Assembly: GCA_020726505.1 (NCBI GenBank)
Contig: JAHLEZ010000015.1
Span: 1,984,001-2,048,000 of the forward strand
DNA length: 64,000 bases
Source of the DNA: Leptodontidium sp. MPI-SDFR-AT-0119
Lineage: Eukaryota > Ascomycota > Leotiomycetes > Helotiales > Leptodontidiaceae
Direction: 5' to 3'
The notes beneath the pieces were generated by a model that did not search any database, was not told where the DNA came from, and saw only the letters and a list, made by a program, of their open reading frames with translations. Below are positions 20,434 through 31,586 of this stretch, in pieces. Position 1 is the first letter of the stretch. Each line of letters begins with the position of its first letter. Both the position numbers and the translations under genes were made by a program.

Positions 20434-23259
20434 ATGCCTCCTCCACAACATCTTCTGGCGTCCAAATTACGAGGGTTCGTGTGCCGGTCATGTTTATCGA
20501 AATTACAACCTGCTCAGCGGCAACGGATACAATGGGTATCACGGAGTCTCACCACAGATAATGTGCATTCAAGGCAGAAAGGGGTGACATATCCTGCTTC
20601 GATTTTCGAAGAGACACAGGGCGAAGGCATAGCAGAAGACGAAGCCGAATTTGACGAAGAATCGATCATACAAACTTTGGGGGAGGAGCTTCGTGCCAGG
20701 CGGAAGGATGCTGCTGAACATGCAACACCTGGCGGGGTGCCAAAATCCGCTGTCAGATATTTCGAGGAAACCCCAGACGGAGTCCGAAAAGAGGTGAAGG
20801 ATGATATTGAAGAAGAGAATACTTTGGATGCTCTGGAAAGGGACATCGAAGATCTCAAGTCAGGTACTGGGGGCCTGAGGGAGAAGTTGATAGGTGATGG
20901 AAGCAGCCCGCTGGCTGATGAGCTCAGGGCTCAGATACTGGAAATCGAAAGGGTTGATTTGGAGAATTTGTCTGAAACAGATCGCCAGCGGCTCAGAAAG
21001 ATTGTTCTGAGAGGCATAGAGTCCGGTATACACTCCATCGACTCCATCACTTAAGATTCTCTGTTGATCATAACTATAGCTACCCCATCTGGCTCGCAGG
21101 CGCCCCCGAAACCTCGACCTGCGATGGACATATATGAAACCTCGTCCCAGCTAGAATCAACAACTGAAGATATGGAGGCTGCCCAAGATACAATCATTCC
21201 TGTCAACGAATTTCCAGTGGCACAGCAATCTCGGGTTCAACAACTGAATGATGCCCTGAAACGAAAGCCACCTGTTGGGAGGAAAAGAAGAGGCACGCGG
21301 GCGGTTCTGGGAGCAACACAAGCGGCAGACAAGAATTATCTGCTTAGAGTCTGGAGGGCTTATTCACTGTGTCGAAATGCGCTCGTGGGCTTTGGACGCG
21401 TAGTGCCTAGGCAGACCTGGATGAGGCTCTGGAATATTTTCCAGGTCGAAGGGACTCACAACCTGGATCGTTGGGCACGTCTGAAGACTCTAGGTGATGA
21501 TATCCGAAAAGCAGGTGTCTGGCTTCAGCAAGATCAAATGCTCCTACACATGGAGGCAGCCTTCATTGAAGGAAATCAGGATCATGCTATCTCCTATTGG
21601 AAACATTCAAGCGCGCATCGAAGTAGTCATTACTGGGAGCTAGGAGCTCGCATGCTCGCTCAAAATGGCCAAGCCGATGAAGCTTTGTTCGCAGCTGAAT
21701 CTTGCTTACAGCAGAGCGAAGCCTCCAACTCATTTCGATTACTGCTCCCAATCATCCGAGCATACCTCGACGCGAACACCAGGACATCTATCAAGCGGGC
21801 CTGGGCTCTCTATATCCGGCTGAGGGTATCGTACAGTCAATATTTGACAATGGAAGACTACGACGTCATAATATCTTCATTCTTGGCTGCAAACCAGTCT
21901 GACTTAGCACTGGGAGTCTTCACAGACATGATGCTCACAGGTCAACCTTCTGTGCAAGATGAAGATTCGACTTCACAGTACAGGGCCGCAACAGGCACAC
22001 ATGATAATTTGAAATCATTGAACATCACACTGGAGGAGCTTGACTGGCAGAGTCCGCGTTCGTTGAGCAAACTTCCGCCTCGGTTAAACAACAAGTTTTT
22101 CTTCGGAAAATGGCTCAAGAAACTCATTGGCGACGGGGAGCTCGAAGCTGCAAAGAAAGTTCTTGATCTGATGGACGACCGTCGAGTTCAGCCTAGTGCC
22201 ATACATCTGAATGGACTCATTGGTGCTTGGTTTCGCGAGGGATCCGAGAAGAGCAGGGTCATGGCCGAGAATATGGCTTGGAGAATGATTAAGGCCAGAA
22301 CCGACTTCGTTCAGCAGCGAAGTTATCTCGACCCTTTAATTCGCTTCGTCGAGTCAACCGATCTCCCGTCGTCTGTATCCCTCAGCCTCACCCCACCAGC
22401 AACCATTGAAACATTTTGCGTTCTCATCTCACAATATAGGCGACGACAAAAGGCAGATCGCATGACGGATCTTTTCGAGGCTTTCCAGAAATCGGGCATA
22501 CCGCCCAACACGGCATTCATGAATGAGTTACTCTTGACGAACAGAAGAGCCCACGACAAGAAGTCTGCCCTGGAGACCTATCAAATCGCGACAGAAGAAC
22601 AGGGAGTTGCCCCTGATTTCAACACATACAAAGTTCTGTGGGGACTTTTGAAAAAAGATGTTGATCCATTAAGAGGGCCCAACAGGCCTGGGAGTTCCGA
22701 CCGTTATGGGAGGTGCCGGAACCTGTTCGCAGATATGATATCAAAATTGTCGAGATCATCTAACGAAACATTTCCCGAAGACTTGTACAGATCGATCGTT
22801 CAGACGTTCAGTCTCGCGCAGGACCTGACAGGAACGGCAGTCGCATTGTGTGCGTTACAGCGACGATTCGAAGCATATCCCGATCCAGAAACCGCTCGTA
22901 TCGTTGTACTTCAGCTTGCCCGGTTAGGTCTAAAGAACGAGCTTGGAGTTGAGCCAGCTCGTCTGAACACCGATTTATCTATGACACGGGAACGGATAGC
23001 AACGGTGACGAGTATCTTGCAACAATTCAAGGATCAGCGTGTTGAGGCTTTGTTGCAAAAAGGTATCAAGTTCGATGAACTAGAGGGCAACGCTTTGAAG
23101 GAGGAGCCTTTGATTCTACTCTCTGAATTGTTACGATTTGCGGAGCGGCAGGTTGCTCTAGAAGGAAGTGAAAGTACCGCTGAGAAGTCGAAACTCGCTG
23201 CTGAAGCGATGGGTGTACCTGATTGTTCGGCTTGGGAAGATTATGTGGAGAGTTTGTAG
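20434..23259 (+). CDS. Mitochondrial pentatricopeptide-repeat-type protein (923 aa), 2 exons
   Basis: Exon 1 20434-21025 and exon 2 21080-23259 are joined by a 54-nt intron (donor GTATAC, acceptor AACTATAG); the join keeps frame and removes the TAA at 21052. The N-terminus MPPPQHLLASKLRGFVCRSC is Arg/Leu/Ser-rich with no early acids, a likely mitochondrial presequence. Residues 60-200 are highly acidic. The rest is helical, with 35-residue PPR-like units: YDVIISSFLAANQSDLALGV, AIHLNGLIGAWFREG, FCVLISQYRRRQKADRMTDL, AFMNELLLTNRRAHDKKSAL, DFNTYKVLWGLLKKD. Such fungal proteins usually guide processing or translation of mitochondrial mRNAs. A CYA5-like role in COX1 expression is possible but not shown. 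The two frames could be read as separate genes; the matching intron argues for one. Confidence 0.75.
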
Positions 23260-24280
23260 GATATTTGTAGGATAGAACTCGTTAGAGTGTACAATACATA
23301 GACTTTCAGAGGGCGCTGAGATGGCGCTGGGCGATACTCCCAATACAATGCACAAAACATCAAGCATTTTCTTGGACCATGTCACATCTTCATTGTCCTT
23401 CACTCTATTTGAGACATTCGGGCGAAATGATTGTCTGATACCCCTAAGGCCGCCCGCTCACGAATGCTAAATTGAAACAATCCTCAAGCAACGCTCAAGA
23501 ATGAGTAGTGTCAACAAGACCTACATTGGGTTCCTTGGGGGGAGGTTACTACCAAAAGGCAACGTTCCGGTGAGGCAAAATGTTCGAGCCGCCGTACCGG
23601 TATATTCTCTGATAGTTGGGAATTTAGTCCTCGGAGGAACAGATTTTCTTATCACGGCATCTTATTGTTTAAATAGCTGTAGCTTCTCAAGTGATTCGAA
23701 TGGATTTTAATATAAAATAAACAATCATTTAAGCGTTTGTCAGAAGCTCCCTAATCTGCTTAGTGCCACTTTCACTTCATCAAACTCGCACCAGGGCTCC
23801 AGCTGTCGCTTAACAACCCAACAACGAACGGACTTATGACCTACCTAATTTGAGTCATGATCTCAAGGCTGGAACCGGCAAAAAAAACAGCAAAATTAGA
23901 AGAAAGATAGGCCGGAGATTGCTCGATTACTCCAGGTGGGTGTCGAACCCACGACTTTCGCATCTCTTATGATGGCAAGATCATATTAATCAGTTTCCTG
24001 AAGAATATAAGAACGACACGCTAACCACTCTATGCACAAAATTAGCTCATGATTGTAATCACGGGCAGTAACGAAGACTTACGCGTCACTGGAGTTTGGC
24101 ATGTTTGAATTAAAATTTTCCTTATCTTGCTACTTACGAGAATTAGCGTTTTGCCAAGATTCACTTCTAAAATTGCCGAACGAAGGGGGTCACAAAATCG
24201 ACGTCACTTCGAAGGTCAAGAGAGATTTTGTCGCAAAAGTCGTCGAACTCCTTCAATAACGTCGAAGTCTTATCGTCGCT
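23260..24280. other. Intergenic region containing a degenerate tRNA
   Basis: About 1 kb between the PPR-type gene and the G-patch gene. It holds the tRNA-Ile(UAU)-like sequence at 23928-24042. The rest is AT-rich with no supported gene. Confidence 0.4.
23928..24042 (-). tRNA. Intron-containing tRNA-Ile(UAU)-like sequence, 5' half degenerate (probable pseudogene)
   Basis: Read on the minus strand, the 3' half is a good tRNA. The T-arm is GTGGG-TTCGACA-CCCAC (23952-23936) with a B-box match, a five-base variable loop precedes it, and CTGGAGT plus discriminator A ends at 23928. The D-loop AGTGGTTA is at 24029-24022. The anticodon loop reads CT-TAT-A (TAT at 24009-24007), followed by a 42-nt intron (24005-23964). 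ATAAGA at the intron's 3' end pairs with TCTTAT of the anticodon loop, the usual splicing helix. The 5' acceptor (ATTTTGT) pairs with the 3' strand mainly by wobble, the D-stem fails, and one anticodon-stem pair is mismatched. This is probably a decayed copy; a working gene would need an acceptor near ACTCCAG. Confidence 0.5.
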
Positions 24281-25267
24281 ATGCCTACACAAGATCCTGC
24301 GCCCATTAATACCCCCGAGGAGGACGAGGATGATGATTACATGAACATGGTCATCGCAGAGCCTGCGGTGCCTCAGAAGGAGACCTCCATGCAACGAAGA
24401 CAGCGTCAGAAACGCGAAGCAGAGATACGAGGACGGGTCAAATCGAAATCAGAGCTCGCAGAAGAAGAAAAGGCAGCCAGAGAAGCCGCGCTTTCGAAGT
24501 CGATGCTAGCAGATATCGCATCATCCAAGAACAAGGGACTGGCAATGATGGCGAAGATGGGCTTCAAGCCGGGAAACGCGTTGGGAAGCAAGGATAACGT
24601 TGGGGCAAGAATAGAGCCAATTGGTGTTTCTATGAAGGAGGATCGGGGAGGTATTGGCCTGGACACGGAGAAAAAGAGGAAATTTAGAGAGAAGGTGGAG
24701 AAGGAGGGCAAGAGGGTGAAGGCTGAGGAAGGGGATTATAGAGAACGGGTTAGGCGGGAAAGGGAGGAAGCAAGATTGGAGGGCATGGTCGGAAGAGCGA
24801 TGAGGGTTGCAGAGCGTATGAACGAAGTACGGGAGGAGGCAGAAGCACAAACTTCAGAGGAACCCAAAGATGTCAAGAAGCGTACAATATCGACCAAGCC
24901 GCTCAAGCAGATCAACATCCTTTGGCGAGGTCTTGTTCGAAAGCGGGAGGAGAAGGAAAGAGACCGAAGAATGCGATACGACCTCCACCAAAGCCTCTCA
25001 CGATTGCCAACCTACGACGACGCGGACGAAGATAAAGATGACCAGAGAGCCCTCGGCAAAGACCGGGTCCAACACACTCTCGTGGAGGATCTCGAGGAGG
25101 AAGATCCTGATTTGGATGCATTCAACGAATTGGATCCAGCGGAGCGACTGCACAAGCTCATCCTTCATCTTAGGGAGGAGTACAATTACTGTTTCTGGTG
25201 CAAGTTTACTTACCCAGATAAGGATATGGAGGGCTGTCCTGGTCTTACCGAGGAAGATCACGACTGA
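24281..25267 (+). CDS. G-patch domain protein, GPATCH11-like (328 aa)
   Basis: Intron-free frame of 328 residues. After an acidic N-terminus (EEDEDDDYMNMV) and a basic Arg/Lys-rich region, a G-patch occupies about residues 86-108 (GLAMMAKMGFKPGNALGS), followed by GIGLDTEKKRKFREK. A long charged coiled coil covers residues 125-250. The C-terminal about 50 residues are the DUF4187-type module, with LILHLREEYNYCFWC and the Cys pair of CFWCKFTYPDKDMEGCPG. This domain order is that of metazoan GPATCH11 (CENP-Y) and its fungal homologues. G-patches usually activate DEAH RNA helicases, so a nuclear RNA-processing role is likely; the partner is unknown. Start 24281 is the first ATG of the frame. Confidence 0.87.
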   Translation: MPTQDPAPINTPEEDEDDDYMNMVIAEPAVPQKETSMQRRQRQKREAEIRGRVKSKSELAEEEKAAREAALSKSMLADIASSKNKGLAMMAKMGFKPGNALGSKDNVGARIEPIGVSMKEDRGGIGLDTEKKRKFREKVEKEGKRVKAEEGDYRERVRREREEARLEGMVGRAMRVAERMNEVREEAEAQTSEEPKDVKKRTISTKPLKQINILWRGLVRKREEKERDRRMRYDLHQSLSRLPTYDDADEDKDDQRALGKDRVQHTLVEDLEEEDPDLDAFNELDPAERLHKLILHLREEYNYCFWCKFTYPDKDMEGCPGLTEEDHD

Positions 25268-27826
25268 GGGTTTTTGTCGTACCGGCGTTGATAGCAATGA
25301 TACCCGTTCTGCTTGGGGACTTCGAGTCAACTTCCTCTCCCTTGAATTCTTGTGACTGACTCCTGCTAGAATTACATTGAATTTTAGGATCCATGATCTC
25401 TTCTACCATCTGGCCATACAACATTACCAAGGCTGCTACATATCACAGTAAACATGTCTATTTGTTTGGACACGAAGAGATGCATGAAAGGAGGACTTAC
25501 AGTCCAGTACTCTACGTTTCTTCCATCTTGTGTTTCGTCGTTTCGCCTTTGTGTGATATATCTGAGTAATATGTCATTCGTTCCGGCCCTCAAACGTGTG
25601 CCAACGTAACAAGAAGCTGATGATGTATTTTTATATCCTTCAGGAAACTGATGATGTAATCTTTTCATCATAAGAGATAGAAACAATGGTTTTTTGTCCT
25701 AGGCTGCCTTAGAACTACTCTTTTTCCAATCAAGACATTCAAGCCATTCGCGTTCCAAATTCTTTACGGGCAGTGAGAAGCGAAGCCCATCTATACCGCC
25801 TTCTCAGGCATTATCATGCTGCCAGTATTTGAATCTTTGACGAACTCCCCTTCTTGCATTGGGTATCGAAGCCTCCAGCTTCGACGCTTCGTCCTAGTTG
25901 CTTTGTGCTTATTTCTTGGCCGTCATGACATTTAGGTCCGGCATAGGCCATGGATCTACGTGTGACAAGAGCAAGTGTACTTACCGTACGTAGAGCACGT
26001 GTAGTTCAATGGTTTCTTCCGCCAAAGCTTTCTCGTGCCACCTGGGATGAATGAGTGAATTTACGGTAAATGTGTATGATTCTCCGAAGGTCTAGCTGAG
26101 ATCCGCCGAAATACCCTATCGTTTAGCTGCGAGTTTCTACTGCTCATTCCTCAACAGGCAGGTGTCCTTTCTAAATTTAATCTTCTGTTGTTTCTGTTCC
26201 TCTTTGGACGGTCCTACTCTTACTTTCCCCCTTGCTCAGATGGTAATACCAATATTTTGACACGCTTTGTTCCCATCCATGCCGTTATCTTCAAATTATG
26301 ACTTTAGGAGTATATTATTTCACTACGACTACCTCTATGGCTACCTCACAGGTTAACAATGCAAGAATGATGACGAGCTTGTGTTGAGAGGACCATACCA
26401 CAAAGGTTCAAAAATATAAACTAACTGGACGTACTTTATATCTCCTGCCGCATCTTGGCCCTCATTACAAAAAGAGCCAGTCAGTATGCTGATACAGTCC
26501 ACACATATTGGGGTTACTGTTCCTCATGTGACGCCTCGTTCGTTGCAGAGCACAGACCGATCCGGCGACGCTAACTCAAACTTCTTTGTAATATTGGGTA
26601 TAAGTCGGTCGGGAACTTGCAATTCAGTACCTTCAACGAGATACTACATAGTTTAAAAGACATTTAACTGACAATATAGATAAACTAGATATTATAGCGT
26701 TCCCCATTCCCATCATTCGTTTGTTCATAGCTACCTTGACATACCCAAAGTTTGTCCGTTCCTGATTCAAGCGAACCCTGGACCTTCTTTGTCTTGGTGA
26801 AGGTTTTCTGGTCTACATGCTGTGGTACTAACTTCTCTTCAGTTGAATGATCTACTCAACATTAATGGACATCGACGTCGTTATGGTAGCCTCATTGTGC
26901 GCATGACCTGGGGGCGTAGTCCGGATGCATCCCAAAGAATAGAGTTCATGAGACGGAGACAGATTTTATGCACTTTGCGGATCTCTCTCGTGACACGGTA
27001 CAGCTTGAAGAAATATCGTTTTAGAGTTCATAAAACCATGCCAGTACCTCGTTATAAGTCGGCTACTTCGATCCGAGCTTGTTATATACATCGCCCTTGA
27101 CCCTTTTGAGGAACATTGCAAGCTCTCGTGGTGGCAAGACATACGTTGATTCAACATGCCTCAAAACGCTAACGTGAAAACAAGATTTGGATATCACAGT
27201 TGACTTTAGATCTACTATCAATTCCTATTATAGTAATAGATATCGAAATGCGTCCGGACTAAGTAAATTTGGTCGATTTTTTACAGGTTTGTGAGTGCAT
27301 CCGATGCCAGACCTGGAGTTAGGTCTTGACACAGCGGAACATCGCACCTGAAGGCATCATCACTCTCCGGTTTTACAATACTAACTTACCCGTGTTAACT
27401 TCACATTGGAGTATTGTTGAGGAAGATCGAGGTGTTGGCATTCTGGAGGATTTACTGAGAAATGCTAACTCTTGGGGATAACAGTGGATTAGAGTGCAAT
27501 ACACGCAATCGATATTCTTCAACAAGGGGCCATTTGGAGCACTGTCGACGTAGCTGTGTTCTAGAGCATTCATTTTACAAGTCCCTTGTGTCTCTTGTCA
27601 AATGTATGTTGCAAGATCATGTTCCAACACCACAAGTATTTATCCGGTGTGGCGACAGAAAGTAATTGGTTGCAGCCTCGCCAGCTCACCTTCCATATCC
27701 TCTCACCGAGTGTCCGACAGGCCAAAGGCTCAACATCCCATGTAATGACAGGGCAGCTCAGGTCAAGTGGAGAGGCCACCCTCCTCACTTACAATCGGTT
27801 GGCTAGAATCGACTTGTGCAGAAGGT
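25268..27826. other. Gene-poor region upstream of the caspase-like gene
   Basis: About 2.6 kb of AT-rich sequence with no supported gene. It contains the tRNA-intron relic at 25628-25678. Short frames here (for example 25384-25686, minus) show no family likeness. Confidence 0.4.
25628..25678 (+). repeat. Relic of tRNA-Ile(UAU) anticodon arm plus intron, inverted relative to the copy at 23962-24013
   Basis: This 51-bp stretch matches the opposite strand of 23962-24013 at about 80% of positions (shared words: ATCTCTTATGATG, AAGAT, ATCAGTTTCCTGAAG, ATATAA, written in the other orientation). The match covers the anticodon loop and intron but not the acceptor, D or T arms. It is therefore either a truncated tRNA pseudogene or part of a repeat that carried the tRNA intron. 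Confidence 0.55.
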
Positions 27827-30238
27827 ATGGCGGACACAAGGCGTCAAAAGAGACCTCGAGAGGGCAGTATCGAGGAGTTTCAACACGTCCCAGGAAGCAA
27901 AACAGAGCCCAATTATGGCACTTCACCTACCGAGCCTTGTCAGCCAGCTGAGCAGGCGTTGAAATGTTATCCACCTCTGTCGGGTTACGACATTGATCGA
28001 CTGAACCACCATATCGACCTTGAAGAATTTGGGAAAAGCCTCCAGGAAGCTGCCAATGCCGTATTTTCTGAAGCAGGAAACAGAAGATCGAGGTATTCAA
28101 ATGTATGTTTATTTTCCCTTTTGATGTCCTTTATATGGCTTGCATTTCAGTCCAAGGATACATGCCATTCAGGCCTCAAGCTAATCGTAATACAGGTCTC
28201 AGTAATCTTGTTATCATGGGAAGACGAGGATCCGAATCTTCCTGTATCCCTAGAAATTGCAGCCCTGAAAGACGTTTTCGTAAACCTGGTGAGGACCGTC
28301 TCGACCGGCTTTGGACACCGAAATTGAAGTGTAGATAAACGCTTGCTAAGCTGTTTGTAGTATGGATTTGAAGCCAAGGAGTGGCAGATTCCCAACCTGA
28401 ACAGCCATACTGCATTAAACCTTAGGATATTGCAGTTCTTGGCTGAAGCCGACAGTAAACACCTCAAGATTATATACTATGCTGGACATGGAAAGCTGAG
28501 TACTCGGGGACAGGCAGTGTAGACTAGGTCAGTAAAACTTGCCTGTGAATGAGCGGGACCAGATGCATGTTTCGTAACGAAAGGATCGTACATTGCTGAT
28601 AGAGTTTTCTAATCTGCAGTTATGGGAACAGTCATGCTGAGAGACCACCCATGGTGAAATGGTCAGGGATCCAGAATGCCTTGGAAGAATCAGAATCCGA
28701 TGTCTTGATCCTGCTAGATTGCTGTGCTTCCGGCCTTAGCAACACAGATGAAGGCCAGCCGCTCATACAATCTACAACCTATAATTGAGCTAACAGTACT
28801 TCCAGGCAATGGTGTTGCTGAGCTACTAGCGGCATGCGCGTTCAATAATACCACGAACGGAGTAGGGCCATTTTCTTTCACACACGTATTGACTCCTCAA
28901 CTGCAGAATTTGGCCAGCAGACCGTCTTTCACAATTGGGTATTTGTATAACTTGATCTTCGGTCAGGTGCAGGCGCTGCCAGTGAAGTCTGCAGAGTATA
29001 GAAAGCCTCCGATACACTTGGCCTTAACGCAAGACCACCGCCTTCCTCGAAGTATCACTCTATCATGTCGGAAGCGCGAGAAACAAGACATACCAGACAT
29101 GGATATGGATATACTAGAAGCCCATACTGATCAATACGATGTCCGCGATGCCATGTAAGCAGCTCCTGCCCGTTGATAGATGATTCCCATGGCAGATCTT
29201 GTCTTTTCAGAAGGGACCTAATCTGTGCTTAGGGATCGGTCGAGCCCATCCGAAGAAAGTGACAAAGCGCCAGACAGCAGCCCACTTGCAAGTTCCAGCG
29301 AGTCACCCGCAACATCACTTTCTCATATTCCAGAATACCCTAGACTTCTATTCAGCATACGTATGAGTGAGGACATCAATCCTCGAAGTCTCTCGCCCGA
29401 CCTCTTTGCAGATTGGCTGTCAGCCCTGCCAATGGAGGCCAAGTCTGTAAGGGTAGAAGCTGGATTCGCCAGTGACTCAACATTGTTGATGGTTTCCATG
29501 CCGATCGCTTTGATGGGATACCTTCCTCGCAGCGAAGCAATCACACTCTTGGGTACTACAAGATCGAGGAACTTGCTTTCAACTGGTGAAGAGGGATCTG
29601 AAATACCCAAGATTGTAGGTTTGACCCTCTTCAGTTCCCGAGCCCCTGCCTGAAGAGTGATCACACGGTCATCATGACTTCCGGAAATCGTTCTCTGAAC
29701 TTGGAGACTAATGTTGAACAAACAGGCCGTAATCAAAGATCAAAACGTTGAGTTGGAGGACGTTTCAATGGAAGAAGAAAGTAGAAGTCCGTCTCAAGAG
29801 TGTCTTAAAGAAGAGCCAGATGCTGCAACGCCACGACCAATCGACACACTACCAGACAGCAGCCTTATGCACATGGATATGAACATATCGCCGACACAAG
29901 AAAAATTCGCCAGCCCCCTCAGTACACATTACTGGGCAGCTCATCTTGTGAAGCAGAAAAGACCCTCACAGATCAATAGCATATACAGCAGGTGGACCAT
30001 GGAGAAGCTCGAGGTGGTGGCAAGGAGTGTTGTGGCAGCTTACCACGTCAGGAAGCAGGACGAGCAAATGTCTCTGCTGAAAAACAAAATGGATGGCACA
30101 GGTATCTCGCCTACAGGTCTAAAGACAGAGTGGGGAGATAGTCCTGAGCATCAAGTGAGGATAATGAGAGAATCTATGTATATAGATTCAAAAGATACCT
30201 ATTCGAGGGGTGGTTTTGAAGAGGTTAGTACACAGTAA
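27827..30238 (+). CDS. Caspase-like (peptidase C14-type) protein with an in-frame TAG; probably disrupted
   Basis: Proposed exons: 27827-28102, 28196-28288, 28361-28527, 28620-28753, 28806-29154, 29233-29614, 29726-30238 (637 codons including stop). The fold is shown by VSVILLSWEDEDPNL (first strand), the catalytic His in IIYYAGHG (about residue 166), the catalytic Cys in LILLDCCASG (about residue 214), GVAELLAACAFN and GVGPFSFTHVL. A C-terminal module follows: PRLLFSIRMSEDINPRSLSPDLFADWLSALP, given here as two parts, PRLLFSIRMSEDINP and LFADWLSALP. Fungal members are linked to regulated cell death and sit near STAND-type genes. Codon 177, expected Trp, is TAG (28520-28522). The donor of intron 4 is GC, not GT. 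The last exon adds a 170-residue acidic tail; without it translation would stop at 29653. An alternative splice (28516 to 28603) would bypass the TAG in frame. It may be a young pseudogene or an unusually spliced gene. Confidence 0.62.
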
Positions 30239-31549
30239 TACCTCCGTGTAGAAATTAAGTGTTCTTTAATGAAGAAAACAGGTGCATGCTAGGGAGATAG
30301 CAATACGTGTGTTGCGACTTTGCGATTACAGCGCTCGCGAGTGAAGTGACAGATTTATAGAAGGTTAAATAATCAAGATATATCCTGTTACCTGAACAAC
30401 AAGCTGCTCACTGGGTACTTCGCCACAAGTCAACACGGATAAGTGTGTCAAAGAGGCAGGTTGTCTGCAGACATCCTGGCTATGCGAAGTACTGAGTATA
30501 CCAAGGCGTCATTCTGAACTTCATCTCAGCTTCCACATACGGCTGTGACTGTCGCAGCGGATGCAGCGGAGTCCACCATCTGAGACAAAGATCACCAAGT
30601 GACGAATTGAAGGTCCTCAGAGGTTTGGAGCTCACCCGCTTCGCTTTCAAGAGGCTCAAGGAAACCCCCACGTTTCAGATCTTCTCTTGCCTACCTACTT
30701 CGCTGCGACTAATGAAGCAGGACACTACTGAACCCTGGTTGAGAGAGGAAGGTGGGAGATATCCTTACTCTCATTGAAGTTTGAGAAGGATGAAAGTGCA
30801 GAATTGAATGAGAATGAGGATCTATCTTCCTGCTTCCTAGGTAGGCAAGAATAGAATACTCGCACCCAACGCGCGGCATGAACTCGCGCGGATACAGTTT
30901 TTATGCTTCGATGACGCGTTAGAGCCGAGAGGAAATCCCACAGCTGAAAATCGAATGGACTATCGATGGATGCATGAACGACAGAGATAAAATAACGCAG
31001 ATAAGAAGCAAGGGTGGGTTCAATTATGGGATTCCCCACAAGTTCACATCACCACTTGAAGGGTGATCCTTCTTCATCTCAAGTCTATTCGTCAACCCGG
31101 ATATGCTCTGCATCAAGACTTGTACGCTTGCTTCATCGACGTCTTTGACAGGTTTGCTGGGTCGACTTCCCCAGGGGTGTCCTTGCCTCGTACCTACTTG
31201 GGCATGATCAATCACAATCAATCAATAACAATAATCAGATCAGATCAGATCCCCAGCATCGCCAGGTCGCCCATTCCGCGTTCCATGCCTAAAGTAACTT
31301 TCGTAAAGTATCAAACTCAATGGCGATCATACTCCGGGGGTAACAACATCAGCCTTTCGATAAGCATGAACCATCCATCTCAAAACGCTCACCGGATGCT
31401 GGATTAGCCTACTCTAGCTAGAGAGCGAACGAACGCGATGAACGCCAACTGCTCTGCCACCATCGCTGTCCCTGGGATTGGAAGCTCTCTCTTGACCGGA
31501 AATTGGCTCGTGCGTGAACCGGCCAGATGGATTCAAGGGTCACACAGAG

Positions 31550-31586
31550 CAGGACAGGACAGGACAGGGCAAGGCACGGCAGGACA
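31550..31586. repeat. Imperfect AGGAC / AGGGC / AGGCAC pentamer tract
   Basis: Repeats of GGACA and close variants run for about 37 bp. This low-complexity tract makes the minus-strand frames here look rich in Cys/Pro/Leu, which is why those frames were not accepted as genes. Confidence 0.6.
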
